Below, piece by piece: positions 1 to 5,203 of a stretch of DNA of 11,350 nucleotides (position 1 is the first letter of the stretch; each line of letters opens with the position of its first letter). The DNA lies in the NCBI GenBank assembly GCA_947373075.1, contig CANBWF010000037.1:1-11350 (forward strand), read 5' to 3'. A model generated the notes under the pieces. That model did no database searches, was not told where the DNA came from, and saw nothing but the letters and a program-made list of their open reading frames with translations. The position numbers and the translations under genes were made by a program. Origin of the DNA: Actinomycetota bacterium. Its GTDB lineage: Bacteria > Actinomycetota > Actinomycetes > S36-B12 > UBA5976.

Positions 1-306
1 AATCAAGATGCATTGCGCAATCAGGAAATATATGTGGTCTTGAATCGAACTCGCAACTCTAAATCCGCTACAGAATTATCCCAGTTGATTAGAAGGCATA
101 CCGGGATCGAACAGGTTGTTTGTCTGCCCGATGATCCCGAGGCTTTGGAGCGCGCGGAGCTTCAGTGCGAGTTTCTTGGGAAAGTTCAGCCAAAGCATGA
201 AATCAGTCGTCGACTAGACGAACTGTCTCAGCAAATTTGTCAGGCTCAGCAACCACCAACAACGAAAATCCAAGAACTACGGCTGCAGCGCGCAACCGCG
301 GCCTAG
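1..306 (+). CDS. C-terminal fragment of a MinD/CpaE-like ATPase (partial)
   Basis: The frame is open from the first base of the window, so the true start lies upstream; about 101 codons remain and end at TAG (304-306). The visible part has a VVLNRTR strand, then a short helix, then LPDDPEALERAE and a final helix ending near LDELSQQIC. That order matches the C-terminal end of MinD/ParA-type P-loop ATPases of the CpaE/TadZ kind (vvlNr..., lPdD..al..A). The Walker motifs would be upstream and cannot be checked. The last 20 or so residues (Gln/Pro/Thr-rich, then basic) look like a disordered tail. The stop codon directly abuts that of the convergent aminotransferase gene, with no room for a terminator. 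Family membership is inference from pattern only; its role (pilus assembly, septum placement or other) is unknown. Confidence 0.5.
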   Translation, partial: NQDALRNQEIYVVLNRTRNSKSATELSQLIRRHTGIEQVVCLPDDPEALERAELQCEFLGKVQPKHEISRRLDELSQQICQAQQPPTTKIQELRLQRATAA

Positions 307-1509
307 TTACTTGAGGAAGTTCTGAATCCGGGTGATGCCTTCAATGAGGTCAGCATCGCCAAGTGCGTAAGACAAACGAATGTAACCCGGGGTGCCAAAT
401 GCTTCGCCTGGAACAACTGCAACTTCGACTTCATCCAAAATCAAAGCGGCTAACTCAGCCGAGGTGTTTGCTACTTTGCCGTTGAACTCACGCCCAAGAA
501 CTCCCTTAACTGATGGGTACACATAAAAAGCACCTTCAGGTTCAGGGCAAGTGATTCCATCAATTTCATTCAGCATCGAAGTAATAAGTTTGCGACGGCG
601 ATCAAAGGCCACCTTCATCTCATCAACTGCAGACAAGTCACCGGATACTGCAGCCAGAGCAGCAATCTGTGCAACGTTAGAAACATTTGATGTTGCATGT
701 GACTGAAGGTTGGTCGCTGCTTTGATCACATCGTTCGGGCCAATCATCCACCCCACACGCCAACCGGTCATGGCGTAAGTTTTAGCGACGCCGTTTACAA
801 CAACGCACTTATCAGCAAGTTCAGGAACCGCAACAGGCATCGATGTGAATTCAGCATCACCGTAAACCAGGTGTTCATAAATTTCGTCAGTTACAACCCA
901 GAGGCCTTTTTCTACCGCCCACTGTCCGATTGCTTCTACTTCGGCAGGTGAGTAAACGGCGCCGGTTGGATTACTTGGTGAGACAAAAACTAAAACTTTA
1001 GTCTTTGGTGTTAGCGCTGCATCAAGTTGTGCAACAGAAGTACGAAAGCCAGTTGATTCGTCAGTCATGATTTCAACTGGCACTCCGCCAGCCAGTTGGA
1101 TTGATTCAGGATATGTAGTCCAGTAAGGAGCAGGCAATAGAACTTCGTCACCTGGATCAAGCAAAGTTGCAAAGGCGTTGTACAAAGCTTGCTTGCCACC
1201 GTTAGTAATGAGGACCTGACTTGCATCAACTGCATAACCAGAATCACGCAGAGTCTTGGCAGCAACAGCGGCTTTCAATTCTGGAAGCCCACCTGCTGGT
1301 GTGTAGCGATGCCATCTTGGATCACTACAGGCATCGATTGCAGCTTTGACTATGTAGTCAGGTGTTGGAAAATCTGGTTCACCAGCCCCGAATCCGATTA
1401 CCGGACGGCCAGCAGCTTTTAAAGCTTTGGCTTTGGCATCAACAGCAAGGGTGGCAGATTCAGCAATCGCGCCAATTCGGGCAGAAATTCGAGGTTTTTC
1501 GCTAGTCAT
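307..1509 (-). CDS. aspC: Aspartate aminotransferase (PLP-dependent, class I fold, subgroup Ib type)
   Basis: This cytoplasmic enzyme should interconvert aspartate plus 2-oxoglutarate with oxaloacetate plus glutamate, using pyridoxal phosphate. The 400-residue length is normal for the bacterial Ib subgroup. Visible landmarks are GAGEPDFPTP near residue 41, NGGKQALYNAF near 103 (cofactor phosphate binding), SPSNPTG with Asn180, VVTDEIYEHL with Asp208 (pairs with the pyridine nitrogen), the Schiff-base lysine Lys243 in NGVAKTYAMTGWRVGW, the phosphate-contacting Arg251, and Arg378 in YIRLSYA (substrate carboxylate). Substrate specificity within this family is hard to read, so a broader aspartate/prephenate-type aminotransferase is possible. 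The ATG at 1507-1509 has no recognisable Shine-Dalgarno sequence but lies six bases after a TAACCT box, suggesting leaderless expression. As I recall, an aspC gene beside secE-nusG is also found in Streptomyces, which supports the call. Confidence 0.9.
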   Translation of the reverse strand: MTSEKPRISARIGAIAESATLAVDAKAKALKAAGRPVIGFGAGEPDFPTPDYIVKAAIDACSDPRWHRYTPAGGLPELKAAVAAKTLRDSGYAVDASQVLITNGGKQALYNAFATLLDPGDEVLLPAPYWTTYPESIQLAGGVPVEIMTDESTGFRTSVAQLDAALTPKTKVLVFVSPSNPTGAVYSPAEVEAIGQWAVEKGLWVVTDEIYEHLVYGDAEFTSMPVAVPELADKCVVVNGVAKTYAMTGWRVGWMIGPNDVIKAATNLQSHATSNVSNVAQIAALAAVSGDLSAVDEMKVAFDRRRKLITSMLNEIDGITCPEPEGAFYVYPSVKGVLGREFNGKVANTSAELAALILDEVEVAVVPGEAFGTPGYIRLSYALGDADLIEGITRIQNFLK

Positions 1510-1515
1510 GTATCA

Positions 1516-1521
1516 AGGTTA
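1516..1521 (-). promoter_or_regulatory. Candidate -10 box for a leaderless aspC transcript
   Basis: On the reverse strand TAACCT is followed by six bases and then the aspC ATG. Transcription would therefore begin at or within a base or two of the start codon. No purine-rich ribosome site precedes the ATG, as expected for a leaderless mRNA, which is common in Actinobacteria. The -35 position holds no good hexamer, so the call rests on the -10 box and the missing ribosome site. Confidence 0.35.
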
Positions 1522-1612
1522 GTAGGTTTCAAAGGTGCTTAGTAATTTGAGGTAACCCTTGCAGTGCATGAGAAAAATTAGAGCGCAACCGATTTGAAGT
1601 TCGCGGTTTTTA

Positions 1613-1661
1613 CTTTGGCGATTCTGGGCTACACTTGACACTCCGACACAATTCTTAGTCT
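1613..1661 (+). promoter_or_regulatory. Candidate promoter(s) for tRNA-Trp–secE–nusG
   Basis: Two overlapping options are visible. One uses TACACT (1630-1635) as the -10 box with a weak T-rich -35 near 1607-1612. The other uses TTGACA (1635-1640) as a consensus -35 with TAGTCT (1656-1661) as the -10 after a short 15-base spacer. Either would start transcription about 40-70 bases before tRNA-Trp. Which one is used cannot be decided from sequence. Confidence 0.4.
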
Positions 1662-1711
1662 GCGCAAGCATGCCCAAAAGTGGTGATGTGAAGTAGGTCA
1701 AGAATAGGCCG

Positions 1712-1784
1712 AGGGTCGTGGCTCAATTGGTAGAGCACTGGTCTCCAAAACCAGCGGTTGGGGGTTCGAGTCCCTCCGGCCCTG
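1712..1784 (+). tRNA. trnW: tRNA-Trp (anticodon CCA)
   Basis: A complete cloverleaf can be drawn. The acceptor stem pairs 1712-1718 with 1777-1783 (one T-G wobble) and the discriminator is G1784. The D stem is GCTC/GAGC (1721-1724 with 1733-1736). The anticodon stem is CTGGT/ACCAG (1738-1742 with 1750-1754), closing a seven-base CTCCAAA loop with anticodon CCA at 1745-1747. The T stem is 1760-1764 with 1772-1776 around TTCGAGT. The 3' CCA is not encoded and must be added after processing. tRNA-Trp just upstream of secE is a frequent bacterial arrangement; no terminator separates the two, so they are probably co-transcribed. Confidence 0.97.
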
Positions 1785-1787
1785 CTC

Positions 1788-1807
1788 GTGTGAGTAACTA
1801 CTCACGC
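1788..1807 (+). other. Hairpin between tRNA-Trp and secE (no T-run)
   Basis: GTGAGT (1790-1795) and ACTCAC (1800-1805) form a perfect stem around an AACT loop, extended by a wobble pair and a G-C pair to 1788/1807. It begins four bases after the tRNA discriminator and is not followed by a T-run, so it is not an intrinsic terminator. It may protect or define the processed secE mRNA end after the tRNA is cut out; this is inference. Confidence 0.5.
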
Positions 1808-1845
1808 ATGTAGGAAGTAAGTACGAAGTAAGACGAGAGGACATC

Positions 1846-2061
1846 ATGAGCACTGATACCGCTGCGCGGCCAAATGCATTTGCGCGCTTTGCACTGTTTC
1901 TGCGTCAGGTTATTGCCGAACTTAAGAAAGTTGTTTGGCCGACCCGCGAACAGCTCATCACCTACACCACAGTTGTTGTAGTTTTCGTAACCGTACTTGC
2001 CTTAATTGTGGCAACAATGGACTTTGGTTTCACCAAGGCCGTTTTGAAGATTTTCGGATAA
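1846..2061 (+). CDS. secE: Preprotein translocase subunit SecE
   Basis: SecE is the small essential subunit of the SecYEG channel in the cytoplasmic membrane; it clamps SecY. The 71-residue protein is of the short, single-span type. A polar N-terminus and amphipathic helix (about 11-28) lead into the family signature ELKKVVWPTR (25-34), and one hydrophobic transmembrane helix covers about 40-58 (TTVVVVFVTVLALIVA). The ATG at 1846 follows a GAGAGGA ribosome site at a normal distance. nusG starts 15 bases after the stop, the usual secE-nusG pairing, and tRNA-Trp lies 61 bases upstream. Confidence 0.96.
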   Translation: MSTDTAARPNAFARFALFLRQVIAELKKVVWPTREQLITYTTVVVVFVTVLALIVATMDFGFTKAVLKIFG

Positions 2062-2076
2062 GTAAGGAACCCCAGA

Positions 2077-2994
2077 GTGTCAGACCCAACTTTCTTGCAG
2101 GCAACTTCATCTGAGGATGAAGTGTCAATCGATGCTGCCGAAATTGCAGAACCGATTGCCAACGATGATGCTGCTGAAATTACCGACAACGATTACACCG
2201 GCCCAGTCGATGTGGATGTTGACGGCGAAGTGGCCCCAGACGATGCACCAGCAAGTTTTGATTTAAGCGCAGCAATTGAAGCTGAGATTGCTAGCGATAG
2301 TGCTGATGTTGCTGCAGATGATGACGAAGTTGCCGAAGAAGCAGCCCCAGAACTTGAAGAAGAAGATCCAGCTGAGGCATTCCGCACTCGCTTATCGCTA
2401 CTTCCCGGTGAATGGTACGTACTTCATTCATACGCAGGTTTTGAAAACCGCGTGAAGCAAAACATCGAAACCCGCACCATCTCACTTTCGATGGAAGAAT
2501 TCATTTTTGAAGTTGCTGTCCCTACTGAGGAAGTAACTGAAATCAAGAAAGACAAGCGTCAGGTTGTTAAGCGCAACAAGTTCCCAGGATATGTACTTGT
2601 GCGCATGGACCTAACTGACGAATCTTGGGGTGCGGTTCGCCACACACCAGGTGTGACTGGATTTGTTGGACAGGGCCATAACCCTGCGCCACTAACTTTG
2701 GATGAAGCGTTTGGCATGCTTCGTCCACCGGTCGAGAAGCCATTGGCAACTGTTGCAGCATCTGCATCGGGTAGTTCTGCACCAGCAGCGCGTGCCAAGG
2801 GAGATTCTGGACCGAAACTTGAGATCGATCTCAACATTGGCGATTCCGTCATGGTTGTGGACGGTCCATTTGCCACCCTGCATGCAACGATCTCAGAGAT
2901 CAATTTGGATGCACAAAAAGTCGTGGGTCTGGTCGAAATCTTCGGCCGAGAGACTCCCGTGGAGCTGGGCTTCAACCAGATCCAGAAGAACTAA
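2077..2994 (+). CDS. nusG: Transcription termination/antitermination factor NusG
   Basis: NusG binds RNA polymerase through its NGN domain and contacts Rho or ribosomal protein S10 through its KOW domain. Residues 1-105 are a strongly acidic, Ala/Asp/Glu-rich extension, probably disordered and typical of actinobacterial NusG. The NGN domain spans about 111-222 (GEWYVLHSYAGFENRVKQNI, FPGYVLVRM near 169, HTPGVTGFVG near 189). A linker rich in Ala, Ser and Gly (about 226-247) leads to the KOW domain at 250-305 (GDSVMVVDGPFATLHATI, IFGRETPVELGF). The start is GTG at 2077 after AAGGAAC; the long acidic leader makes the exact start somewhat uncertain, but the secE spacing supports it. At 305 residues it is much longer than the roughly 180-residue E. 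coli protein because of the extension. Confidence 0.96.
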   Translation: MSDPTFLQATSSEDEVSIDAAEIAEPIANDDAAEITDNDYTGPVDVDVDGEVAPDDAPASFDLSAAIEAEIASDSADVAADDDEVAEEAAPELEEEDPAEAFRTRLSLLPGEWYVLHSYAGFENRVKQNIETRTISLSMEEFIFEVAVPTEEVTEIKKDKRQVVKRNKFPGYVLVRMDLTDESWGAVRHTPGVTGFVGQGHNPAPLTLDEAFGMLRPPVEKPLATVAASASGSSAPAARAKGDSGPKLEIDLNIGDSVMVVDGPFATLHATISEINLDAQKVVGLVEIFGRETPVELGFNQIQKN

Positions 2995-3015
2995 AAGAAA
3001 AAGGACGCAAAAGAC

Positions 3016-3444
3016 ATGGCCCCATCAAAAAAGGTCACCGGTCTGATCAAGCTACAGATCAAGGCTGGCGAAGCAAACCCTGCTCCGCCCGTTGGTCCAG
3101 CTCTAGGTCAGCATGGTGTGAACATCATGGACTTCTGCAAGGCATACAACGCCGAGACAGAAGGCCAGCGCGGTCAGGTGATTCCTGTTGAAATTACGGT
3201 TTATGAAGACCGTACTTTCTCATTCATCACCAAGACCCCACCAGCAGCACGCTTAATTCTTAAAGCTGCTGGCATCGAAAAAGGTTCGGGAGTTCCGCAT
3301 ACCAACAAGGTCGCAAACATTACTAAAGACCAGGTACGCGAAATTGCTGCACTAAAGCTTGTTGATCTCAATGCAAATGACATTGATGCAGCAATGCTAA
3401 TTATTGAAGGTACCGCTCGCTCTATGGGCGTAACCGTCAGTTAA
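3016..3444 (+). CDS. rplK: 50S ribosomal protein L11
   Basis: L11 binds 23S rRNA at the GTPase-associated centre with the L10/L12 stalk and, in organisms that have them, is the target region of thiostrepton and of RelA sensing. The 142-residue length is standard. The N-terminal domain carries the proline-rich PPVGPALGQHGVNIMDFCK segment (24-42) and the C-terminal RNA-binding domain carries KTPPAARLILKAAG and a GSGVPH motif. ATG at 3016 follows an AAAAGGA ribosome site, 21 bases after nusG, so it is in the same transcript. No sequence oddity is seen. Confidence 0.98.
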   Translation: MAPSKKVTGLIKLQIKAGEANPAPPVGPALGQHGVNIMDFCKAYNAETEGQRGQVIPVEITVYEDRTFSFITKTPPAARLILKAAGIEKGSGVPHTNKVANITKDQVREIAALKLVDLNANDIDAAMLIIEGTARSMGVTVS

Positions 3445-3456
3445 TAACTACCCCAA

Positions 3457-3486
3457 GTGGGAGAACCTGCTTCAGGTTCTAACCAC
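3457..3486 (+). promoter_or_regulatory. Probable L1-binding hairpin (23S rRNA mimic) in the rplK-rplA spacer
   Basis: An outer stem GTGG/CCAC (3457-3460 with 3483-3486) and a perfect 8-bp inner stem AGAACCTG/CAGGTTCT (3462-3469 with 3473-3480) are separated by an asymmetric internal loop (G on one side, AA on the other). The loop is CTT. The 5' strand reads GTGGGAG and the 3' strand ends ACCAC, resembling the L1 site in helices 76-77 of bacterial 23S rRNA, which also has GUGGGAG opposite ACCAC. L1 represses its own operon in E. coli by binding such a mimic. The rplA ribosome site lies about 20 bases downstream, so binding here could lower rplA translation. The functional call is inference; the structure is seen directly. 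Confidence 0.65.
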
Positions 3487-3515
3487 GAACTCCACAACAA
3501 TCAAAGGAGAAAGAA

Positions 3516-4235
3516 ATGAAGCACGGTAAGGCTTATAACAAAGCTGCCGCGACTATCGACAAAAATGCACTTTATAGCCCATTGGCTGCTGTGCGTTTAG
3601 CTAAAGCTGGAGCAACTTCAACTAAGTTCGATCAGACTGTTGAAATTGCAATGTTGCTTGGTGTCGATCCGCGTAAGGCAGATCAAATGGTGCGTAGCAC
3701 TGTCAACCTTCCACACGGCACAGGCAAGACCGCTCGCGTCCTGGTCTTTGCTACCGGTGAAAAGGCTGACGAAGCACGCGCTGCAGATGCTGACTTTGTT
3801 GGCGCAGACGAACTCATCGACAAAGTCGCTGGCGGTTGGACAGATTTTGATGCTGTCGTTGCAACCCCAGACTTGATGGGTAAAGTCGGTCGACTAGGTA
3901 AGGTTCTTGGTCCACGTAACTTGATGCCAAATCCTAAGACTGGAACAGTCACAATGGATGTTGCTAAAGCAGTTTCTGACATCAAGGGCGGAAAGATCGA
4001 GTTCCGTGTTGATAAGCATTCAAACTTGCACTTCATTATCGGTAAAGCATCGTTCACTGAAGTTCAGCTAGTTGAAAACTACGCTGCTGCTTTGGATGAA
4101 ATCTTGCGTGTTAAGCCATCATCATCAAAGGGTCGTTACATCCGCAAGGCTGTAATCTCTACCACGATGGGTCCTGGTATTCAGATTGATTCCAACCTGA
4201 CTCGCAACTTGCTCGCTGAAGACGAAGACAACTAA
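3516..4235 (+). CDS. rplA: 50S ribosomal protein L1
   Basis: L1 forms the mobile stalk at the ribosomal E site and is the likely autoregulator of the rplK-rplA mRNA. The 239-residue protein has the two-domain layout: domain I from the two termini, and inserted domain II (about 68-160) with the family signature LGPRNLMPNPKTGTV (131-145). The conserved TMGPGIQID segment lies near the C-terminus, followed by a short acidic tail. ATG at 3516 has a strong AAAGGAG ribosome site. The gene is the last of its transcription unit; a strong terminator begins 11 bases after the stop. Confidence 0.98.
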   Translation: MKHGKAYNKAAATIDKNALYSPLAAVRLAKAGATSTKFDQTVEIAMLLGVDPRKADQMVRSTVNLPHGTGKTARVLVFATGEKADEARAADADFVGADELIDKVAGGWTDFDAVVATPDLMGKVGRLGKVLGPRNLMPNPKTGTVTMDVAKAVSDIKGGKIEFRVDKHSNLHFIIGKASFTEVQLVENYAAALDEILRVKPSSSKGRYIRKAVISTTMGPGIQIDSNLTRNLLAEDEDN

Positions 4236-4246
4236 TAACTTCATTG

Positions 4247-4282
4247 AACTGGCCGGCACCATTTGGTGCCGGCCAGTTTTTT
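4247..4282 (+). terminator. Intrinsic terminator after rplA
   Basis: AACTGGCCGGCACC (4247-4260) pairs perfectly over 14 bp with 4265-4278 around an ATTT loop, followed by a T-run through 4282. It ends the secE–rplA unit, so rplJ needs its own promoter. The reverse strand has no good T-run, so termination of the convergent small genes here would be weaker. Confidence 0.93.
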
Positions 4283-4306
4283 ATTGCAAGAAATTTTTGA
4301 AAGAGG

Positions 4307-4603
4307 TTAAGCAGACTTCTTTGGTTTCTTTTTAACCAGAGCCCCGTATCGTCGCACTGCTTCAGACTCGGTTATTCCAAGCATCAAAGCAACTGCTCCC
4401 CATCCTTGATCGAAATCGTATGCTTCTTTAATAGCAACTTCTAGTTCAATCTGAGCTTTCTTCATGTTTTTACGAGTTAGCTCGAGGGTGGAAAATATGC
4501 GGATAGCTTCCTTTGCTTCATCGGAAGGCTCGTAGTCGAATGCAAGTTGACTTGCCGCTTCGTAATCAAAATCATCATTATCTGCTGGTTTCATGTTTAT
4601 CAC
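4307..4603 (-). CDS. Small acidic protein with HTH-like C-terminus, probable antitoxin of the pair
   Basis: I do not recognise a named family. The 98-residue protein has an acidic N-terminal third (many Asp/Glu, residues 7-32), a central charged helix-forming stretch (about 33-62) and GWGAVALMLGITESEAVRRY (67-86). That last segment resembles the helix-turn-helix ends (W..ia..LG.s...A..R) of small actinobacterial antitoxin-like proteins. A Lys-rich tail follows. The GTG at 4603 overlaps the TGA of the upstream gene (GTGA), implying translational coupling; an ATG nine bases further in (4592-4594) is an alternative start. Neither has a clear ribosome site. Position after a BrnT/RelE-like gene suggests it is the antidote and possibly the operon's DNA-binding repressor. 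It does not look like the classic ribbon-helix-helix BrnA. Confidence 0.6.
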   Translation of the reverse strand: MINMKPADNDDFDYEAASQLAFDYEPSDEAKEAIRIFSTLELTRKNMKKAQIELEVAIKEAYDFDQGWGAVALMLGITESEAVRRYGALVKKKPKKSA

Positions 4604-4833
4604 CGTAGGTACTTATCTCGGGCACGCATAGCGTGAAAAGTTACTAGTTCACCTTCATGAATTCGAAATGCAATTTCAAGGAGTTCTCCAGACCGGCTTG
4701 GTCCGATTATGAAGGTAATCCCATCATCCTGATCAAGAATTCGTAAGGGCAATCGAATCGCGTGCAAAATGTCGGCTTTTGAAATGCCGTGGCGTAACGC
4801 TGACGCTAAAACTCGGATACCTTTGCTGGGCAT
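4600..4833 (-). CDS. BrnT/RelE-like small protein, probable type II toxin
   Basis: The 77-residue protein has ALRHGISKADILHAIRLPLR (12-31), then IIGPSRSGELLEI (42-54) and a C-terminal HAMRARDKYLR (67-77). This order (K/R-H-G-[VI]-S, then IG.s..G.LLev, then a basic A-R-x-KYL end) parallels BrnT-type toxins (DUF497), which have a RelE-like ribonuclease fold. It also resembles small actinobacterial proteins of that sort ending in HAMPARPKFLR. The usual N-terminal strand of BrnT is short or absent. Candidate catalytic residues would be the late His67, Arg70 and Arg72, but this is inference. It is the first gene of a two-gene reverse-strand operon; its ATG sits in the loop of an inverted repeat and is preceded only by a weak GGA. 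Toxic activity is not shown by sequence alone. Confidence 0.6.
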   Translation of the reverse strand: MPSKGIRVLASALRHGISKADILHAIRLPLRILDQDDGITFIIGPSRSGELLEIAFRIHEGELVTFHAMRARDKYLR

Positions 4834-4843
4834 TCCAGCAAAG
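4821..4843. repeat. Perfect 9-bp inverted repeat around the toxin start codon
   Basis: CTTTGCTGG (4821-4829) and CCAGCAAAG (4835-4843) are exact complements separated by five bases. On the reverse strand the ATG of the small toxin-like gene lies inside the loop (AATGC). As DNA this could be an operator for self-repression; as RNA it would present or mask the start codon in a hairpin. The first four toxin codons form one arm. Confidence 0.75.
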
Positions 4844-4856
4844 TAAATTGCACAAA

Positions 4857-4889
4857 ACTATAGAACAACGTCAGACAAAGAAATGTCAA
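4857..4889 (-). promoter_or_regulatory. Candidate promoter of the toxin-antitoxin-like pair
   Basis: On the reverse strand TATAGT (4857-4862) is a good -10 box and TTGACA (4884-4889) a perfect -35 hexamer, but the spacer is 21 bases, longer than usual. The -10 lies 23 bases before the toxin ATG, so transcription would start next to the 4821-4843 inverted repeat. A long spacer may mean a weak or activator-dependent promoter, or that one hexamer is chance. Confidence 0.35.
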
Positions 4890-4990
4890 TAGATTTTGCC
4901 TGTGGATTTTGTATCGTACTCGCGTATTTTTATGAAATCCCGAAGAAACTTCAGTTTGAAGGTACGAAAACAGGTTTTTTCTTCGTCGTT

Positions 4991-5020
4991 TTGACTCGCT
5001 ACCCCCAAACCCCTTAAAGT
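4991..5020 (+). promoter_or_regulatory. Promoter for the rplJ-rplL unit
   Basis: TTGACT (4991-4996) and TAAAGT (5015-5020) are separated by 18 bases. Transcription would start near 5027-5030, just at the conserved 5' end of the L10 leader RNA. A T-rich stretch and a small dyad (4941-4985) lie directly upstream and could act as an UP-like element. Confidence 0.6.
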
Positions 5021-5029
5021 TCTAGTAAC

Positions 5030-5140
5030 AAACCGAAGACCGCCGGTCATCAAGGAAACTTGGGAAACCAAGAACCTTGAGGCTAAGGCTCCACAACTGG
5101 AGCGCCAGCGTAGGTGAGATTGAGCGAAACGCTTTATGCG
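5030..5140 (+). ncRNA. L10 leader RNA (ribosomal protein L10/L12 autoregulatory element)
   Basis: The stretch starts with AACCGAAGACCGCCGGTC, which looks like the conserved opening of actinobacterial L10 leaders. It folds into an outer stem TCAAGG/CCTTGA (5050-5055 with 5075-5080), an AAA/AA internal loop and an inner stem CTTGG/CCAAG (5059-5063 with 5068-5072) capped by a GAAA tetraloop. A second hairpin GCTCCA/TGGAGC (5088-5093 with 5098-5103) follows. The L10-(L12)n complex is known to bind such leaders and repress rplJL. Together with the attenuator downstream this points to control by premature termination. Exact ends are approximate. Confidence 0.75.
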
Positions 5141-5144
5141 TGTT

Positions 5145-5173
5145 GCCCCGCCTTACTTGCGCGGGGCTTTTTT
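5145..5173 (+). terminator. Attenuator terminator upstream of rplJ
   Basis: GCCCCGC (5145-5151) pairs with GCGGGGC (5161-5167) over 7 bp around a 9-base loop, followed by six T residues (5168-5173). It lies between the L10 leader and the rplJ ribosome site, so it can only act as a conditional terminator. I did not find an obvious antiterminator strand complementary to the stem; short alternative pairings such as ACGC/GCGT just upstream exist. Confidence 0.8.
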
Positions 5174-5203
5174 ATTGTGGTGCCACGACATTCAAGGAGC
5201 ATC

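Noticed and set aside
1519..1701. Reverse-strand open frame of 60 codons between aspC and tRNA-Trp
   Set aside because: The composition is not protein-like, there is no ribosome site, and it covers the candidate promoters of both sides.
2559..2975. Reverse-strand open frame of 138 codons opposite nusG
   Set aside because: It lies wholly within the well-supported NusG coding sequence and shows no family features.
4307..4843. Mobile-element origin of the small gene pair
   Set aside because: I saw no terminal repeats, target duplication, integrase or transposase around it; only its position and opposite strand suggest insertion.
4886..5071. Reverse-strand open frame of 61 codons across the rplJ promoter and L10 leader
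   Set aside because: It runs antisense to the leader RNA and shows no protein-like features.
5114..5203. Upstream in-frame extension of rplJ
   Set aside because: It would translate the end of the leader and the attenuator hairpin, lacks a ribosome site, and does not resemble L10; ATG at 5204 has AAGGAG before it.
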